A stretch of DNA of 64,000 nucleotides from Chelonoidis abingdonii (lineage: Eukaryota > Chordata > Testudines > Testudinidae), in NCBI RefSeq assembly GCF_003597395.2, contig NC_133778.1, positions 10,298,092 through 10,362,091 on the forward strand, given 5' to 3'. The notes beneath the pieces were generated by a model, which saw nothing but the letters and a program-made list of their open reading frames with translations, did not search any database and was not told where the DNA came from. Within the stretch, counting starts at the first letter, position 1. Each line of letters begins with the position of its first letter. This document shows, piece by piece, positions 46,657 to 57,551 of the stretch. A program made the position numbers and the translations under genes.

Positions 46657-48589
46657 CATTCTACAGCTGTCTGCAATGTCCAGGGCTCCCTGCTTTGGCT
46701 GGTCCCACTAGCTGAAGCCTCTGGCTGGCTGCTCTCTGCAGGTCTCCCCCAGAGCCATAAGGAGGGAAGGTAGCCTGTGGGTCTTAGTGCCCCTAGTGTG
46801 CGTATCACCTCTGAGATATGGCCTTTCCTACCAATCCAAACAGCTAAAACTCTCTTCCAAGTTCTTACCACCTCGCCTCTCCATTACGGCAGCACCCTTT
46901 TCTCCAGCCTCCAGAAACGCAGCCTTGCCCCATTCACAATGCTGCTGCACATATTTGTTTTGTAGCCTGCCCTGTGGCCAGATCATCCCTCGCTCTGCAT
47001 CCTTCCACTTCTGCCATCACATTCAACATAAACTACTTGTCTTCACTTTCAGGACCCTTCTCTGTCAGTCCCCGCGTTCTCTATTCTCTCATTCACTATC
47101 GATGGTCCTCTCCAATTAGCCTATGAGGCCAGCCACTTGTTAAATTTTGAAATAACTGTGTGCTTTCTCCCATGCCGCAGTTCATGCTTCAGAGTAGCAC
47201 CCCACAAACATCTGTAAAGCTACCTCATTGGGGTATCAGAATGGGGGTGGGCGGGGCGTGGGCCCATCACTCTTTGCCTCCCATAAGGGTGAGCGACGGG
47301 GGAGGGAGGGGCAGAGATGAGCAAGCAGGAGGCGTGGTCTCATGGGGAAGGGGCGGGGCCTCGGTTCAGGTGCCATGGAGCCCCTGCTTTTAGGGAGCTT
47401 CCATCGCTGCTGTACCTCATTAGCCACTTTGAGCTCCCGCCTCAAAAAAAAACAAACAACCCTCTCCTTGCTGTGATGGCTACAAAAAAAAAATAGATAA
47501 CAGCATTTTGGTGCCATGATGGGGTGTGTGTCAATCCTAGGCGGTACAGCTGGGGGGGTTGTTACTGAATGGCTTGGGAGAGGGCCCTAGATTTATTTTA
47601 AGCTGTTCTCTCCCGGTCCCCACAACCCAGGTGCCTTCAACTTGATCCCTTCCAGCTGCTGAAGCTCATAGCACAAATAATGGGGAAACCCCTGAAAACA
47701 GGTGCACTTGGATATCTGAAAGGTGTGAAAGCCTAGGACCTGAGAATAAGAGTCACCAGTTCAATGGAAGTTAGGAGTCCAACTCCTTTTGAGCACGCAT
47801 TCCTTAGTGACCAAATTCCTGTGACCGTTGATGTGAATTTTGTGCCTACCTCCTCCAGCCTGCAAACTTCTCGGTTCTCACCCCCAATCAAACCTGAGAC
47901 TCAACAAGCACTCATTCCTGGTCTCCCTTCTGCCCGTAACCAAAAGGTGCCCCAAATGGCTGCTTAATCTGCTGCCTTTCCACTCCGTTAACACAATTCA
48001 GTTGGAACTTGCTACATTAGAACTGAATGCCCTTAAAGATACAATGAGCTGGACAGATTAGGGTGGTGAAAGGAACTTTGCCTCAAGCAAAAGCTATGAA
48101 ATCCCATCTCCTTTGGTCCTGGGAGCCGAACTGAACTAACATCACTGTTCTGTCTCCCCCTTACCTTGTGTCTGGAGGCCAGCAATGTTTCTCAAGCAGT
48201 GGAAAACCTGGCCTTTCAAAAGAGCAGTCTCACTAAACTGAAACTGACAGAAGCTTTTGCTGTAGCCCAGAGGACTTGACCTGTGTGAAATAAAACTTTC
48301 TCAGCCTCTTACTTCCCCCCCATCCCCTGCTAAACTGTTTGGCACCAGGAGACCAAGAACAAAGTTTCACTGAGCTAAAGGTTTGGAATTCAGCTGTGAG
48401 TGATTTAGGGAGTCAGAGATTTAAATGAAGAGGGGAAAGCTGTATCCTAAGTAATAGTTTGCCAGAGTAAAAAGGAGGGATTGGTTAACATTCACTTTAA
48501 TCCTGGCTATTCTCGCTCCAACCCAGTCTTGCACTAGCCTTTGCCGGGCTCTTCTGAAATATAGATTCTTGACTTTACAAAGGACGTGG
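46657..48589. other. Mostly unannotated; possible LINE fragment at 46850-47110
   Basis: Around 46850-47110 the + strand frames show a weak resemblance to the NAAA...HITP...FK-type C-terminal region of L2-clade reverse transcriptase (SRNAALPHSQCCCTYLF). The rest gave nothing. Confidence 0.3.
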
Positions 48590-48745
48590 GTGCCATTGTG
48601 CCCATTTTATAGGTGAGGAAATTGAGGCACAGATAGCGATTACTGGTCCAAGGTCACAGCAGATCAGTGGCAGAGTTGGGACTAGAATCCAGGAATCTTG
48701 AGATCCTGTCCAATGCTCTATACACTAAGCAACACTGGCCCTCTG
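48590..48745 (-). repeat. MIR relic, well preserved
   Basis: CCATTTTATAGGTGAGGAAA, TTGAGGCACAGATAGCG, CCAAGGTCACAGCAG, GTGGCAGAGTTGGGACTAGA and ATGCTCTATACACTAAGC follow MIR in reverse orientation almost end to end. Confidence 0.8.
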
Positions 48746-49229
48746 AGGCCACCCCTGATTTTCACTGGTGTAACTAAGAATTGGGCCCCAAGTCTTGCTG
48801 CTGCGTATGCCTTACAAGTTGATAGCTAGATTATTCAGCCAGCTGAGCACAACATACTTCCTTAGGCCAGAAACAATCTGTCTCTGCCTTTGCATAGCGT
48901 GTGACCAGCCAAACAGGATGGGAAGTTCCTCTTGCATTCCCCTTCTCTCCCCCTGGTGAGGTGCATCCACTCAGCCCTGTACACCTGTACTACAGCCAGG
49001 GACAATCTAACCCTCTGGTATTTGGTGGCTGTTTCTACAAGATTCCAAGCTCGTGGGATGTAGGTGTCTAAACCAGGGCAGAGGCTGTTGGATAGAAATG
49101 ATGATAAATAGTGCTCAGAAATCTTAGGTTCCGTGAAAATAGACTCAAACCATCCCCTTCCTCCTGAAGGCACAGCGCTGTTTGTGACTCCAAGCTGAAG
49201 TACATATCTTCTGGGCCTTGTCTAATCCA
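48746..49229. other. Unannotated stretch
   Basis: Nothing recognised. Confidence 0.35.
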
Positions 49230-49538
49230 CAGGGGCAGCTCCAGGCCTCAGCACGCCAAGCGCGTGCTTGGGGTGGCAAGCCGCAGGGGGCAATCGGTCA
49301 GCGCCACGAGGGCGGAAGGCAGGCTGCCTCTAGTGGTTTGCCTGAGGAGGGTCCGCTGGTCCTGTGGCTTTGGTGGACCTCTCGCGGGTGTGCCTGTGGA
49401 GGGTCCGCTGACCTTGCGGCTTGGGTGGACCTCCCGCAGGCGCCAAAGCCATGGAATCAGAACACCATCCACAGGCAAACCGTCAGAGGCAACCCGCCTG
49501 CTGTGGTTGGGGCAGCAAAATCCCTAGAGTCGCCCCTG
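49230..49538. mobile_element. 309-bp hAT miniature element with perfect TSD
   Basis: The ends CAGGGGCAGCTCCAGG and TCCCTAGAGTCGCCCCTG are inverted. Flanks are CTAATCCA on both sides (49222-49229 and 49539-49546), 8 of 8. It belongs to the same group as 7301-7528, but its right end has the GCAGCAAAATCCCTAGAG form seen at 13592. Confidence 0.9.
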
Positions 49539-51690
49539 CTAATCCACTCCTCCCCCTTCAGAGAGTTTGCCAAAAGATTACCATTGCTGAGAGGCTGTGG
49601 GCTTACACAAACAAGGAAGTGCTATAGACAAATGATACTTTAAGGAGATGTTTGATATTGGATTGCAAATCCGGAAACCTGGCACTTACAGGCTAGTATG
49701 ATGAAAATAACCTGCTGTGTACAAGGCAAAGCAATGCACATTTCTACAAGATCTGCCGGCCTCCAGAAGAAAATGCCTACAACCAGAGTTCTTGCCTACA
49801 CGACTGTCTTCATGACATCCTCCAGCAGCAGCTGTGACCACGAATTGTGCTCATTTCCGGCACTGCTGGCTCAGGGCCAGTCTCGGATGAACAGCGGCTT
49901 ATTAGGGCCACTAGCTATGTCCTTGCAGTGTGGTAGCTACTCTGGGATAGAGAGCGAGGCACACTGGCAATTTTCAGAAGCCCTAACTTGCATCCAAGCG
50001 CAGATCCTGGTCTGGCTTAACAGGCTGCTGCCTGGTTGCTGCAATGTAGAAACGCAGCTTAGTCCAAGCTTCGCACCTCGGGAGTCTGGGGTGAAGCTGG
50101 AGCCAGGTAGCCCATACTGTAGGGGGACCCCCAGCAGGGAGCAGGAAGGAACAGCTAATGCCTGACAGGCAGAGACATGGTTTAACTTGTATATTTGGGG
50201 GCAGGGGAAACTCTGCCCTCTCCCATGCTCTGCCAAACTATGCTCATGCTGGCAGGCCCGAACGCAAGGCCCTTGTAGGCTGGATCTGGCCGGCAGGCTG
50301 CCAACTGAAGAACGCTGCCTTACGGTTATCTGCTTATGGCAACATGTCATACCTTGGGAATTTGCACATCGTGTCCCACAGAAAGAATTATTTACCACCG
50401 GCTTGCAAGTGACTGGAGAAACAGTGGCAGATGGCAGTGACCGCAACAAACACAATGGCATTATGTTTTTGTACAGGACTCGTTCCCCAAAAAGAGGGGA
50501 GCAGAGGCTGCTGACAATTCCTCCTTGATCTTGCAGACACTTGTCTCCTGGCTTCTCTCTATGCATGAGACTAGTCCCACTGATTGCTTGCAGGATCGGG
50601 GCCTTATCTGCAATGTGTGTTTCCCACGGGTTGTCTCTGGGTCAGGTGGCAAATGATATTGTTGGATGAAGGTGGTTTCATTGCCTCCTCATTGCATGGT
50701 CATGATTGCCTGGGAGACCAGATGGCAGAAAATGGAACTGGTTTGTCCTGCCTGAAGGAGAAGTCTACAGCTTTGGCAGTAAGCTTATAAATGCACAGAC
50801 TGCTCCCTTTCTGAACAGAAGCATCTCCTACTGGACACAAACAAGGCATCATCCTCTTATTTCAGAATCTCACTTTTCCAGTGGCAGTGACCACAACAAA
50901 CACAGTGGCAGGATCGGTTGACCGAGAGAGTGTAACATATGTCAAAATGCGTCTGAATCTCTCTTCAGTTGATGTGGTTTTTTCTTCGGGTCTCTGACAG
51001 CCTAAATGGTCTCCCAAGCCTGGCTTTTTCTCTCAAGAAAAACACCCCAGCATGAACCTGCCTCAAGTTCTCCATCAAATGGAGCCTTGGTTTAAAGCTT
51101 CACTTTCAGAACAAGACGGTCTGGGATTGGGTCAAACAGAAGTTGGGGCTGGGCAGAGCTCATTTCTCTTATCCACTAGAAGAGCAAGGCTGTTGCTCTT
51201 GTCCATAAACCCAGAGGTCACTTTCATGCTGGGCAGTTTAGTAACCTTTGTCTTTAACAGTACTTCTAGCACATGTGAAAGATGTGCCAGCCCTGGAGAG
51301 TGGGGTATCATGTCTGTACAGAACTTGAACAAGGCAGAGAGAAACCACGTAAGCATCCCTACACTGCTTGCCCAGCCCTGTGCTAGAGGGGGCTAATACC
51401 TAGGAACCTCAAACTCTGGAGCCGAACACTGAAAAGTCTGCATCCTAGCGCCCACTGGTCGATATCACAGCGTGGCCTTCAGTCCATCAGGAAGTAGACA
51501 CTGGTATCGTTGGATGCCCCAACATGAAGTGCCTTGCCGCTCAGACATGATAATGATGTTAACTGGACATTCTTCTCCAGCCCCATCTGTCTTCTCTAGT
51601 GTCATTACCACGTTGGTTTCTTACTCAATGCAGAATCCCCGCATTTGGCAATTCCCTGCATCTTGGCTGTCAGCTCCTTGGTTTAATCAG
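49539..51690. other. Unannotated stretch before the ERV
   Basis: No gene or bounded element was recognised. The longest frame is 209 codons on the minus strand (49937-50566). It has no domain, no conserved context and overlaps plus-strand frames. A 30-base segment at 50431-50460 recurs at 50881-50910 with 3 mismatches. Confidence 0.35.
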
Positions 51691-51910
51691 TGAAGGGTAT
51701 GGTTGTGTTTATTTTAGATAAAAATGTGGCTTACAGGGTGCTTATGCATAGGGAAGCATGCTGTGGCTCACCGGCCTGGGAACATTCTGGAGAAGGCCAC
51801 GGGGAGGGGTCTGAGCTCAGCAAGTGGACTGGAGCACTATGAGCATGTGATTGGTTAGAGGTTCATGTTATGTAAGTTGTTATATAACTTGTTATATCAG
51901 CACCATGTGC

Positions 51911-51916
51911 TATAAA
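51911..51916 (+). promoter_or_regulatory. TATA box of 5' LTR
   Basis: TATAAA lies in the context GTGCTATAAAGTAG, about 80 bases before the poly(A) signal. It is conserved in the 3' LTR at 56725-56730. The transcription start is inferred to lie about 25-30 bases downstream. Confidence 0.7.
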
Positions 51917-51994
51917 GTAGCAAGGGGAGGGGCTCCTTGCTGGAGGGACTCTTCCTGATTCTTTGTATCAGGGGCTCTCTTTGTGCACATGATG

Positions 51995-52000
51995 AATAAA
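51995..52000 (+). terminator. Poly(A) signal in 5' LTR
   Basis: AATAAA directly precedes GCTTTATTGAATTG. The matching signal in the 3' LTR is at 56809-56814, and that one would be used for transcript ends. Confidence 0.7.
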
Positions 52001-52101
52001 GCTTTATTGAATTGAATTGAATTGAATCTCATTGGATCGAAGTCCCATGATTTCTACCCAGCCTCAGACTCACTGGGAACCCCCAAATCCCAACAGTTTC
52101 T

Positions 52102-52120
52102 TGGCGCAGCGAGCAGGGTT
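52102..52120 (+). other. Primer-binding site for tRNA-Ser(UGA)
   Basis: TGGCGCAGCGAGCAGGGTT is complementary over 19 bases to the 3' end (including CCA) of vertebrate tRNA-Ser(UGA), as recalled. It starts 7 bases after the LTR end. Proline, leucine, lysine and threonine tRNA ends do not fit. Confidence 0.75.
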
Positions 52121-52682
52121 TGAAATATTCTTCAGGATCACGACCTACAATCAAATTAGAGGGTGAGATTGTTCATTTTTTATTTGGTTGTGTGTCTCTG
52201 AACTTGATTGGTGACTCTCGTACCTTTTGTAATAAGCAAGTCTTGGTGCTGGGGAATTCAGGGGGTTTGTTGCAGTCTTAAGACATTGTACTTAGTGTGG
52301 GGGCTGGCTAAGCTGTAACTTCCTCTGACTAAATGCTGTTGAAGTGGGAAATCATAAAGGCTGTAAGGACCAACAGTTAGTGTAGGGGCAGGTATAGCCA
52401 TAAGTACCTCTAGCTAATATATTGGCAGGCCCAGATCTCCTAATTGGATATTGTAATTGTGCAGATCAAATAAATTGGAAAAAGGATTAATCTGCTGATT
52501 GAGCATTTTAGTCTAGTGTGTTTTATTGGAATAAATTGTTAGTCTGTAAACAGCATTGTAGTTATAAATTTGGAAAGATGAAGGGATATAATGATCCACA
52601 ATATGAAAAGTATATGGTTAGTACTTTTATAACTATTGTAGTTGTAAGTTTATTAGCTTTCTTGTGGAGCTAGTTTGGCAGT

Positions 52683-53846
52683 ATGATTAAAATAAAGGAT
52701 GACCACCCCGCATTACAGGCGGGCAAAGTTGATTTTGTGCATAAACCACAATATTTATCTGAGGAAGATAATGTCCTCAGTGTAGATGTAAGGTTGCTGG
52801 CTGTAAAATCTGTCCTGTCTCAGTATGATAAGGCATTGAAACAAGGATATCCAACACATGATGATTATCCAACTAAACATCCCTATTATGTTGCCTGTTG
52901 GTGTACAAGGTTAAAAAACAGCAAAGAGAAGGATGAAATGGCTGGTATGTGTTTAATTGTTGATTATGAACAGCTGGTTAGAAAGAGTAATATGCTAAAA
53001 GGAAGCATAAGAGAGTTAGAAGCAGAGGTAGAAAAACTGCAAGCAGAAGCAAGAAAGTATAAAGAAGCAGACTTGCAGGGAAAGAGATCTTGTCCCTCAA
53101 CACCTTTGGACCATACATATGGAACATGGGGATATCAGTCTAGTTTCATGGCTCCAGTGAGAGTGCACGCTGTCCCTAATCCTAATCCAGGGGAAGGGGA
53201 CCCTGCTGCTGTTAGTCGCTTAGAGCACACTCCTATGAGCCCATCTGACTTGCTGAGCATGTTAAAAGAATTGCCATCTTTGCAGCTTAATAACCCAAAC
53301 CTGCCTTTCTGGGAAAAGGTACAGGAGTGGATGGTAGAGGGAGGCTTACATGCTTTTGATGATCACATAGTGTTTTCAGCCTTAGAGATTAGCAATGGCT
53401 TTTGGTCTGTTCCTGTGCACCCTGACAGTCAATTTTGGTTTGCATTTACTGTTAAAGGGAAGCAATATACCTTTACTCGCCTAAGCCAGGGTTTTCATAA
53501 CTCACCTACTTTGTTTCATAGAGCGTTAGCTGATGTGCTGGCAAAGCTGCCAGACGTGGCTTTTTGTGTTGTACAGTATGTTGATGATCTTCTTGTCTCC
53601 TCCCCAGATTGCCAAACGCACATGAAAGACTTAGAAGTGATCCTGCAGCACTTAGCAGACAGTGGGGTAAAATGTAAAGCTAAAAAGGCTCAGATCGCAA
53701 AGGAGGAAGTATCATACCTGGGGTATCTAATATCCAAGGGGCACAAACGTTTAACTGTTGACCGCATTGAGACTATTAATGCATGTCCACGACCGATTAC
53801 AGTCAGGGGAGTGAGGAAAGTTTTGGGGTTATTCAATTTCTGCTGA
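52683..53846 (+). pseudogene. ERV gag-RT fusion frame
   Basis: This 387-codon frame has a gag-like N-terminal part (residues 1 to about 226) and then, with no break in frame, the palm of reverse transcriptase. The first part has a coiled-coil segment at about 92-130 and no zinc knuckle. The second contains FTRLSQGFHNSPTLFHRAL and the catalytic YVDD at residues 299-302, then a thumb-like segment. Capsid C terminus, nucleocapsid, protease and the RT fingers are missing, so an internal deletion joined gag to RT. At the first catalytic position the frame reads SALE (Glu 235) where the family has Asp. It ends at a TGA inside the RT C-terminal region. Confidence 0.8.
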
Positions 53847-54515
53847 ACTCAAATCCCAAATTATTCAAGGATTGTCCAGCCCCTTAATAATCTCTTGAAG
53901 GGTGCTGGGGGACCACATGATGCAATTGAATGGACACTTGACTGTGAACAGGCATTTACCACATTGAAACAGAGGCTAAGTACTGCCCCAGGATTGGGAC
54001 TTCCTAATCCATTAATGCCTTTTACATTGTACACGCATGTCAGTGAGGGACATATGGCAGCAGTGTTAACGCAAAAACATGGGGATAAACAGTGCCCAGT
54101 AGCATACTGCTCTTCTAAACTAGATGCTGTCGCTCAAGCAATGCCACCATGCCTCCAGGCAGTGGAAGGAGCTTCTATGGCCCTAAATCAGACCTTACTA
54201 CTTATTGGTGCACAGGATGTAAATATTGTTGTGCCTCACGCTGTCTTTGCTATTTTATCAGGAAAGAAATCTTCGGCAGTCCATGTGGCAAGATGGACTC
54301 AATGGAAAACGAGCTTGCTAATGCCTTCAGTACATCTGCAACGAGCATCATCGCTAAACCCTGCCACCCTCATGCCTAGCCCAGATGAGGGACACCCGCA
54401 TCATTGTTGCCTTAAGGAAGAGCCCATGGACCTTCCATTGGTAAAAGAAACTGAAATACCTGATGCCCCTTGCCTATACGTGGATGGTTCTTCCTTCTGC
54501 GTCAACGGCAAGTGA
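53847..54515 (+). pseudogene. ERV RT connection and start of RNase H
   Basis: The same frame continues after the TGA. Recognisable parts are IVQPLNNLLKG, a W-T-x-x-C-E-Q-A-F-type motif (53935-53960), VLTQKHGDKQCPVAYCSSKL, and at the end LYVDGSSF, whose Asp (54483-54485) is the first RNase H acid. A second in-frame TGA at 54513-54515 cuts RNase H a few residues later. Confidence 0.75.
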
Positions 54516-55226
54516 CACACAGGATGGGCCGTTTGTACTCAAGATGGGCAGCTGGTGGCGCTTGGCAGTTTACCTGGAGCATCGGCCCAAGCAGCAGAAC
54601 TACAGGCATTAATTGCAGCATGTGAAGCTGCGGAAGGTCATGCTATAAACATATATACTGATTCTAGATACGCGTTTGGGGTTGTACGTGATTACCTTAA
54701 CTTGTGGGTAAATCGAGGATTCCTGACAAGTACAGGATCCCCAATACAAAATGGGGGGATAGTGCAGAAACTTCATGCAGCCATACAGAAACCTACCAAA
54801 GTAGCAGTGATAAAAGTGAGGGCCCACACAAAAGGGACAGATCCTCATAGCAAGGGGAACCAAAGGGCAGATGAACAAGCTAAACAAGCAGCAGTGGAAA
54901 GTAAAGAGACCCAATTAATTGCTGCAACACAGCCTCTCATAAAACCCCCAAAATTTTTTGAATTACAGGACATTCAACACGCTGCTCCAAGGGCAGAGAA
55001 GTGGTTATGGATGGATAATGGGGGCAAACTGTGTGATGATAACACTTGGAGAGGTCCAGGGAACACATTAGTGTTACCAGATGTGCTAATGGGAACTATG
55101 ATACAAGTGTATCACATGTTGGGACATGATGGAGCACGGAGGGTGATTCACCGTATGTCAAACACCTGGTGGCACCCTAAGCTTAATGCAAACGTGCATG
55201 ATTATGTGAGAAGGTGTGTAATGTAA
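54516..55226 (+). pseudogene. ERV RNase H remainder and integrase zinc-binding domain
   Basis: Counting from the Met at 54555, the other RNase H acids are visible: Glu15 in AAELQAL, Asp36 in YTDSRYA and Asp106 in NQRADEQ, plus His91. RNase H is thus complete in residues but split by the preceding stop. The end holds H187, H191 and C221 of the integrase HHCC finger. The last cysteine falls just beyond the TAA at 55224-55226. Confidence 0.78.
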
Positions 55227-55245
55227 TTCTGCTCCCACAGTAAAA

Positions 55246-55434
55246 GTGAGAATGCGACATCAGGCAAGACCAACACAGCCCTTCGAGCAGTTACAAATAA
55301 ATTTTATTGGTCCCCTGCCAAGGTGCAGAGGGAAAGAATATGTTCTGGTGATCATGGATCACTTTACTAAATGGGTAGAAGCTTTCCCAGTGGCCAAGGC
55401 CACTGCAGCTAATGTAGCTAAAATATTGATGTAA
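55246..55434 (+). pseudogene. ERV integrase core fragment
   Basis: A different frame from the upstream pol encodes LQINFIGPLP, YVLVIMDHFTKWVEAFPV and ANVAKIL, the start of the integrase catalytic core. The first acid of the DD(35)E triad is replaced by Asn (codon AAT at 55300-55302). The frame stops before the second acid. Confidence 0.75.
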
Positions 55435-56491
55435 TTACCTGGGGAGGAGCCACTGGATCAGTTGTAAATGTCTTCACTCAAATCTAATACTAGGGGACTG
55501 GGTTAAAATTTGTTAGTAGCAGGAATGACAGTTTACTGTGGTAAAAGTGGGGTTCACATCTAATCAAGTTAGCTATTACCTTAACTCAGCAACGGTTGGT
55601 CAGGTCCTCACTGTTGTACTCAGTCATCTATTAAGAACTACTCAAATGTATGAGCAAGCATTGGTCTAGGCATGTGGAAAAATTATGTTATCATCCTGGC
55701 ATGGTAACATCCTGGTGTTCAACATGAAAGTTGCAGCCCTGCTAGGAGACTCACTCGTGCCACAAGTGCCATGTTGGGTGAGAGCTGTGGTTCTCGAGAA
55801 CTGAATGTCTTCACCTTGGATGGTGGCAGGGGAGTGGTCCCTATCGATAACAGGGGTATGTTGAGATGGTCATCGCATCCTTGGAGGGGTGTTAATTCCT
55901 GAACTGGAGGCTCAGCCAGGGCACCCACTTCCATTCGCATGTCACAGACACCTGTGTAACATAAGGGCCAGAGATAACTATATGGCTTTCCCATGGGACC
56001 AATGTTCCATCCTGGGAGGATGGATTTTGTATATGGGAAACCTGAAGTCAGGACAAGCCTTATCTTAAATGTTGGGACCTGACTTAATGGTGCATGTAAT
56101 GTAATTTAATGAATGATATAGCAGTGATGAAGTACTCCACTATCTGGTGTGGATGTAAGTGGTTAACTTTGGCAGGCAAGCCTTGCTTAAATATCTAGTT
56201 CTTCCTATTGTGTTAAGCCTTTAAAAGAAATATTATGAAAGAAGTGGTAGGGCAGTTACAGTGATTCAGTGAATAAAAGGGCTTGCCATTGTAAAAACAA
56301 AAACAAATGGAAATGGATTTGGGTTGTGTTCACGCACTAGCATGAGGACTTATTATTTTATTGAAAATATTATGTATTAGTTTATTTTGTTCCTAAAATT
56401 ATAGTTAAGTGTTAATAAAGCTAATTATTGCTCCTAATAAATACAAGGAAGTGATGTTAGTGGGGTCTAAGAATTGTTCTTAGCCCCAAAA
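55435..56491 (+). other. ERV 3' region, no env recognised
   Basis: About 1.06 kb lies between the integrase fragment and the polypurine tract. No frame longer than about 60 codons on the + strand and no signal peptide, furin-type site or fusion peptide was seen. The 91-codon minus frame at 55719-55994 has no domain. It may be decayed integrase C terminus plus deleted env. Confidence 0.55.
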
Positions 56492-56505
56492 CCAAATGGG
56501 GGAGC
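56492..56505 (+). other. Polypurine tract
   Basis: CCAAATGGGGGAGC abuts the TG of the 3' LTR, in the position where plus-strand DNA synthesis starts. It is short and has a T and terminal C. Confidence 0.65.
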
Positions 56506-56914
56506 TGAAGGGTATGGTTGTGTTTATTTTAGATAAAATGTGGCTTACAGGGTGCTTATGCATAGGGAAGCATGCTGTGGCTCACCGGCCTGGGAACATT
56601 CTGGAGAAGGCCACGGGGAGGGGTCTGAGCTCAGCAAGTGGACTGGAGCACTATGAGCATGTGATTGGTTAGAGGTTCATGTTATGTAAATTGTTATATA
56701 ACTTGTTATATCAGCACCATGTGCTATAAAGTAGCAAGGGGAGGGGCTCCTTGCTGGAGAGACTCTTCCTGATTCTTTGTATCAGGGGCTCTCTTTGTGC
56801 ACATGTTGAATAAAGCTTTATTGAATTGAATTGAATTGAATTGAATCTCATTGGATCGAAGTCCCATGATTTCTACCCAGCCTCAAACTCACTGGGAACC
56901 CCCAAATCCCAACA
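56506..56914 (+). repeat. ERV 3' LTR
   Basis: It begins TGAAGGGTATGG and ends CCCAACA, 409 bases long. TATAAA is at 56725-56730 and AATAAA at 56809-56814. It has one more GAATT unit than the 5' copy. Three of the four differences are A here where the 5' LTR has G. Confidence 0.92.
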
Positions 56915-56918
56915 TCAG

Positions 56919-57551
56919 TCAGCCCATTTTCCAGGATGTTTTACTGCACCGACTGCATCAACATCTAAGCTCTGCTGTAGTTTCAGTGAGCAGGAAGGAC
57001 AACACTGTGAGAAATAACTAGCACTATGCAATAGATAATTGCTGACAACTTGATAACACTACCAGCTGTTAGGTGTAGAATGGCATATGTATCCCTGTCA
57101 AAGGCAAGTAGCTCCTGTCACTAGAGCATCTTGTGAATTAATTTTAATTAATTAAATCTGAATTCTTTGTAAATGAATGAACTGGCTTGTGGTAGTTCAC
57201 AGCAAAATCGCAGATGTGTGTTTGTTCTGTACACAACAGAGGTGGTGGTCTTCTTCAAGGTAACTTCAGACATTGTTACCTTTCAGTGCTTCCTGTATTG
57301 TTCTGTGGGGAGAAGTTTTGGGTTAATGATGGAGACTCAAATCTCAGTGAACTCAACCCCAAGTCTTCCCAAACTCTTTATTTTAAGTTAAAAAAGGAAG
57401 GGATGGACTTGTGCTTTTGGCACTGGACTGGTAGGTAGATCTCACACCAACTTCCTATCACCTTGGGCAGGTTGCCTACAGCCAGATTTTTAAAGGAGTA
57501 GATAGGTGCTTAGTGGGATGTTTCAAAGTGTGCTTGAAAATCTCTCTAGTT
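56919..57551. other. Unannotated stretch
   Basis: No gene or bounded repeat was recognised. Confidence 0.35.

Larger units (their letters stand above)
51691..52095 (+). repeat. ERV 5' LTR
   Basis: It begins TGAAGGGTATGG and ends CCCAACA. Against the 3' LTR it shows four substitutions, a one-base gap in an A run, and one GAATT unit fewer. U3 contains a TATAAA box, R contains AATAAA, and U5 begins about 15-20 bases after it. Confidence 0.92.
51691..56914 (+). mobile_element. Defective endogenous retrovirus, 5.2 kb, with both LTRs
   Basis: Two direct repeats of 405 and 409 bases bracket a primer-binding site, a gag-like start, RT, RNase H, integrase fragments and a polypurine tract, in retroviral order. 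The flanking bases are TCAG on both sides (51687-51690 and 56915-56918), with a fifth matching A if the last LTR base is counted as target. The pol frame is cut by two in-frame TGA codons, a TAA and a frame change, and no env was found. RT resembles gamma/epsilon (class I) retroviruses; the serine-tRNA primer is less usual. The copy cannot replicate itself. Confidence 0.9.

Noticed and set aside
46338..46871. 177-codon minus-strand frame
   Set aside because: It spans the right end of the 916-bp hAT element, so most of it is transposon interior.
49937..50566. 209-codon minus-strand frame, longest outside transposons
   Set aside because: No recognisable domain, cysteine scatter typical of random translation, and overlapping plus-strand frames. 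Kept only as a note in the gap entry.
52683..53846. 387-codon frame as a domesticated cellular gene
   Set aside because: It lies between two nearly identical LTRs, ends at a premature stop in the RT region and lacks a catalytic acid, so it is a retroviral relic.
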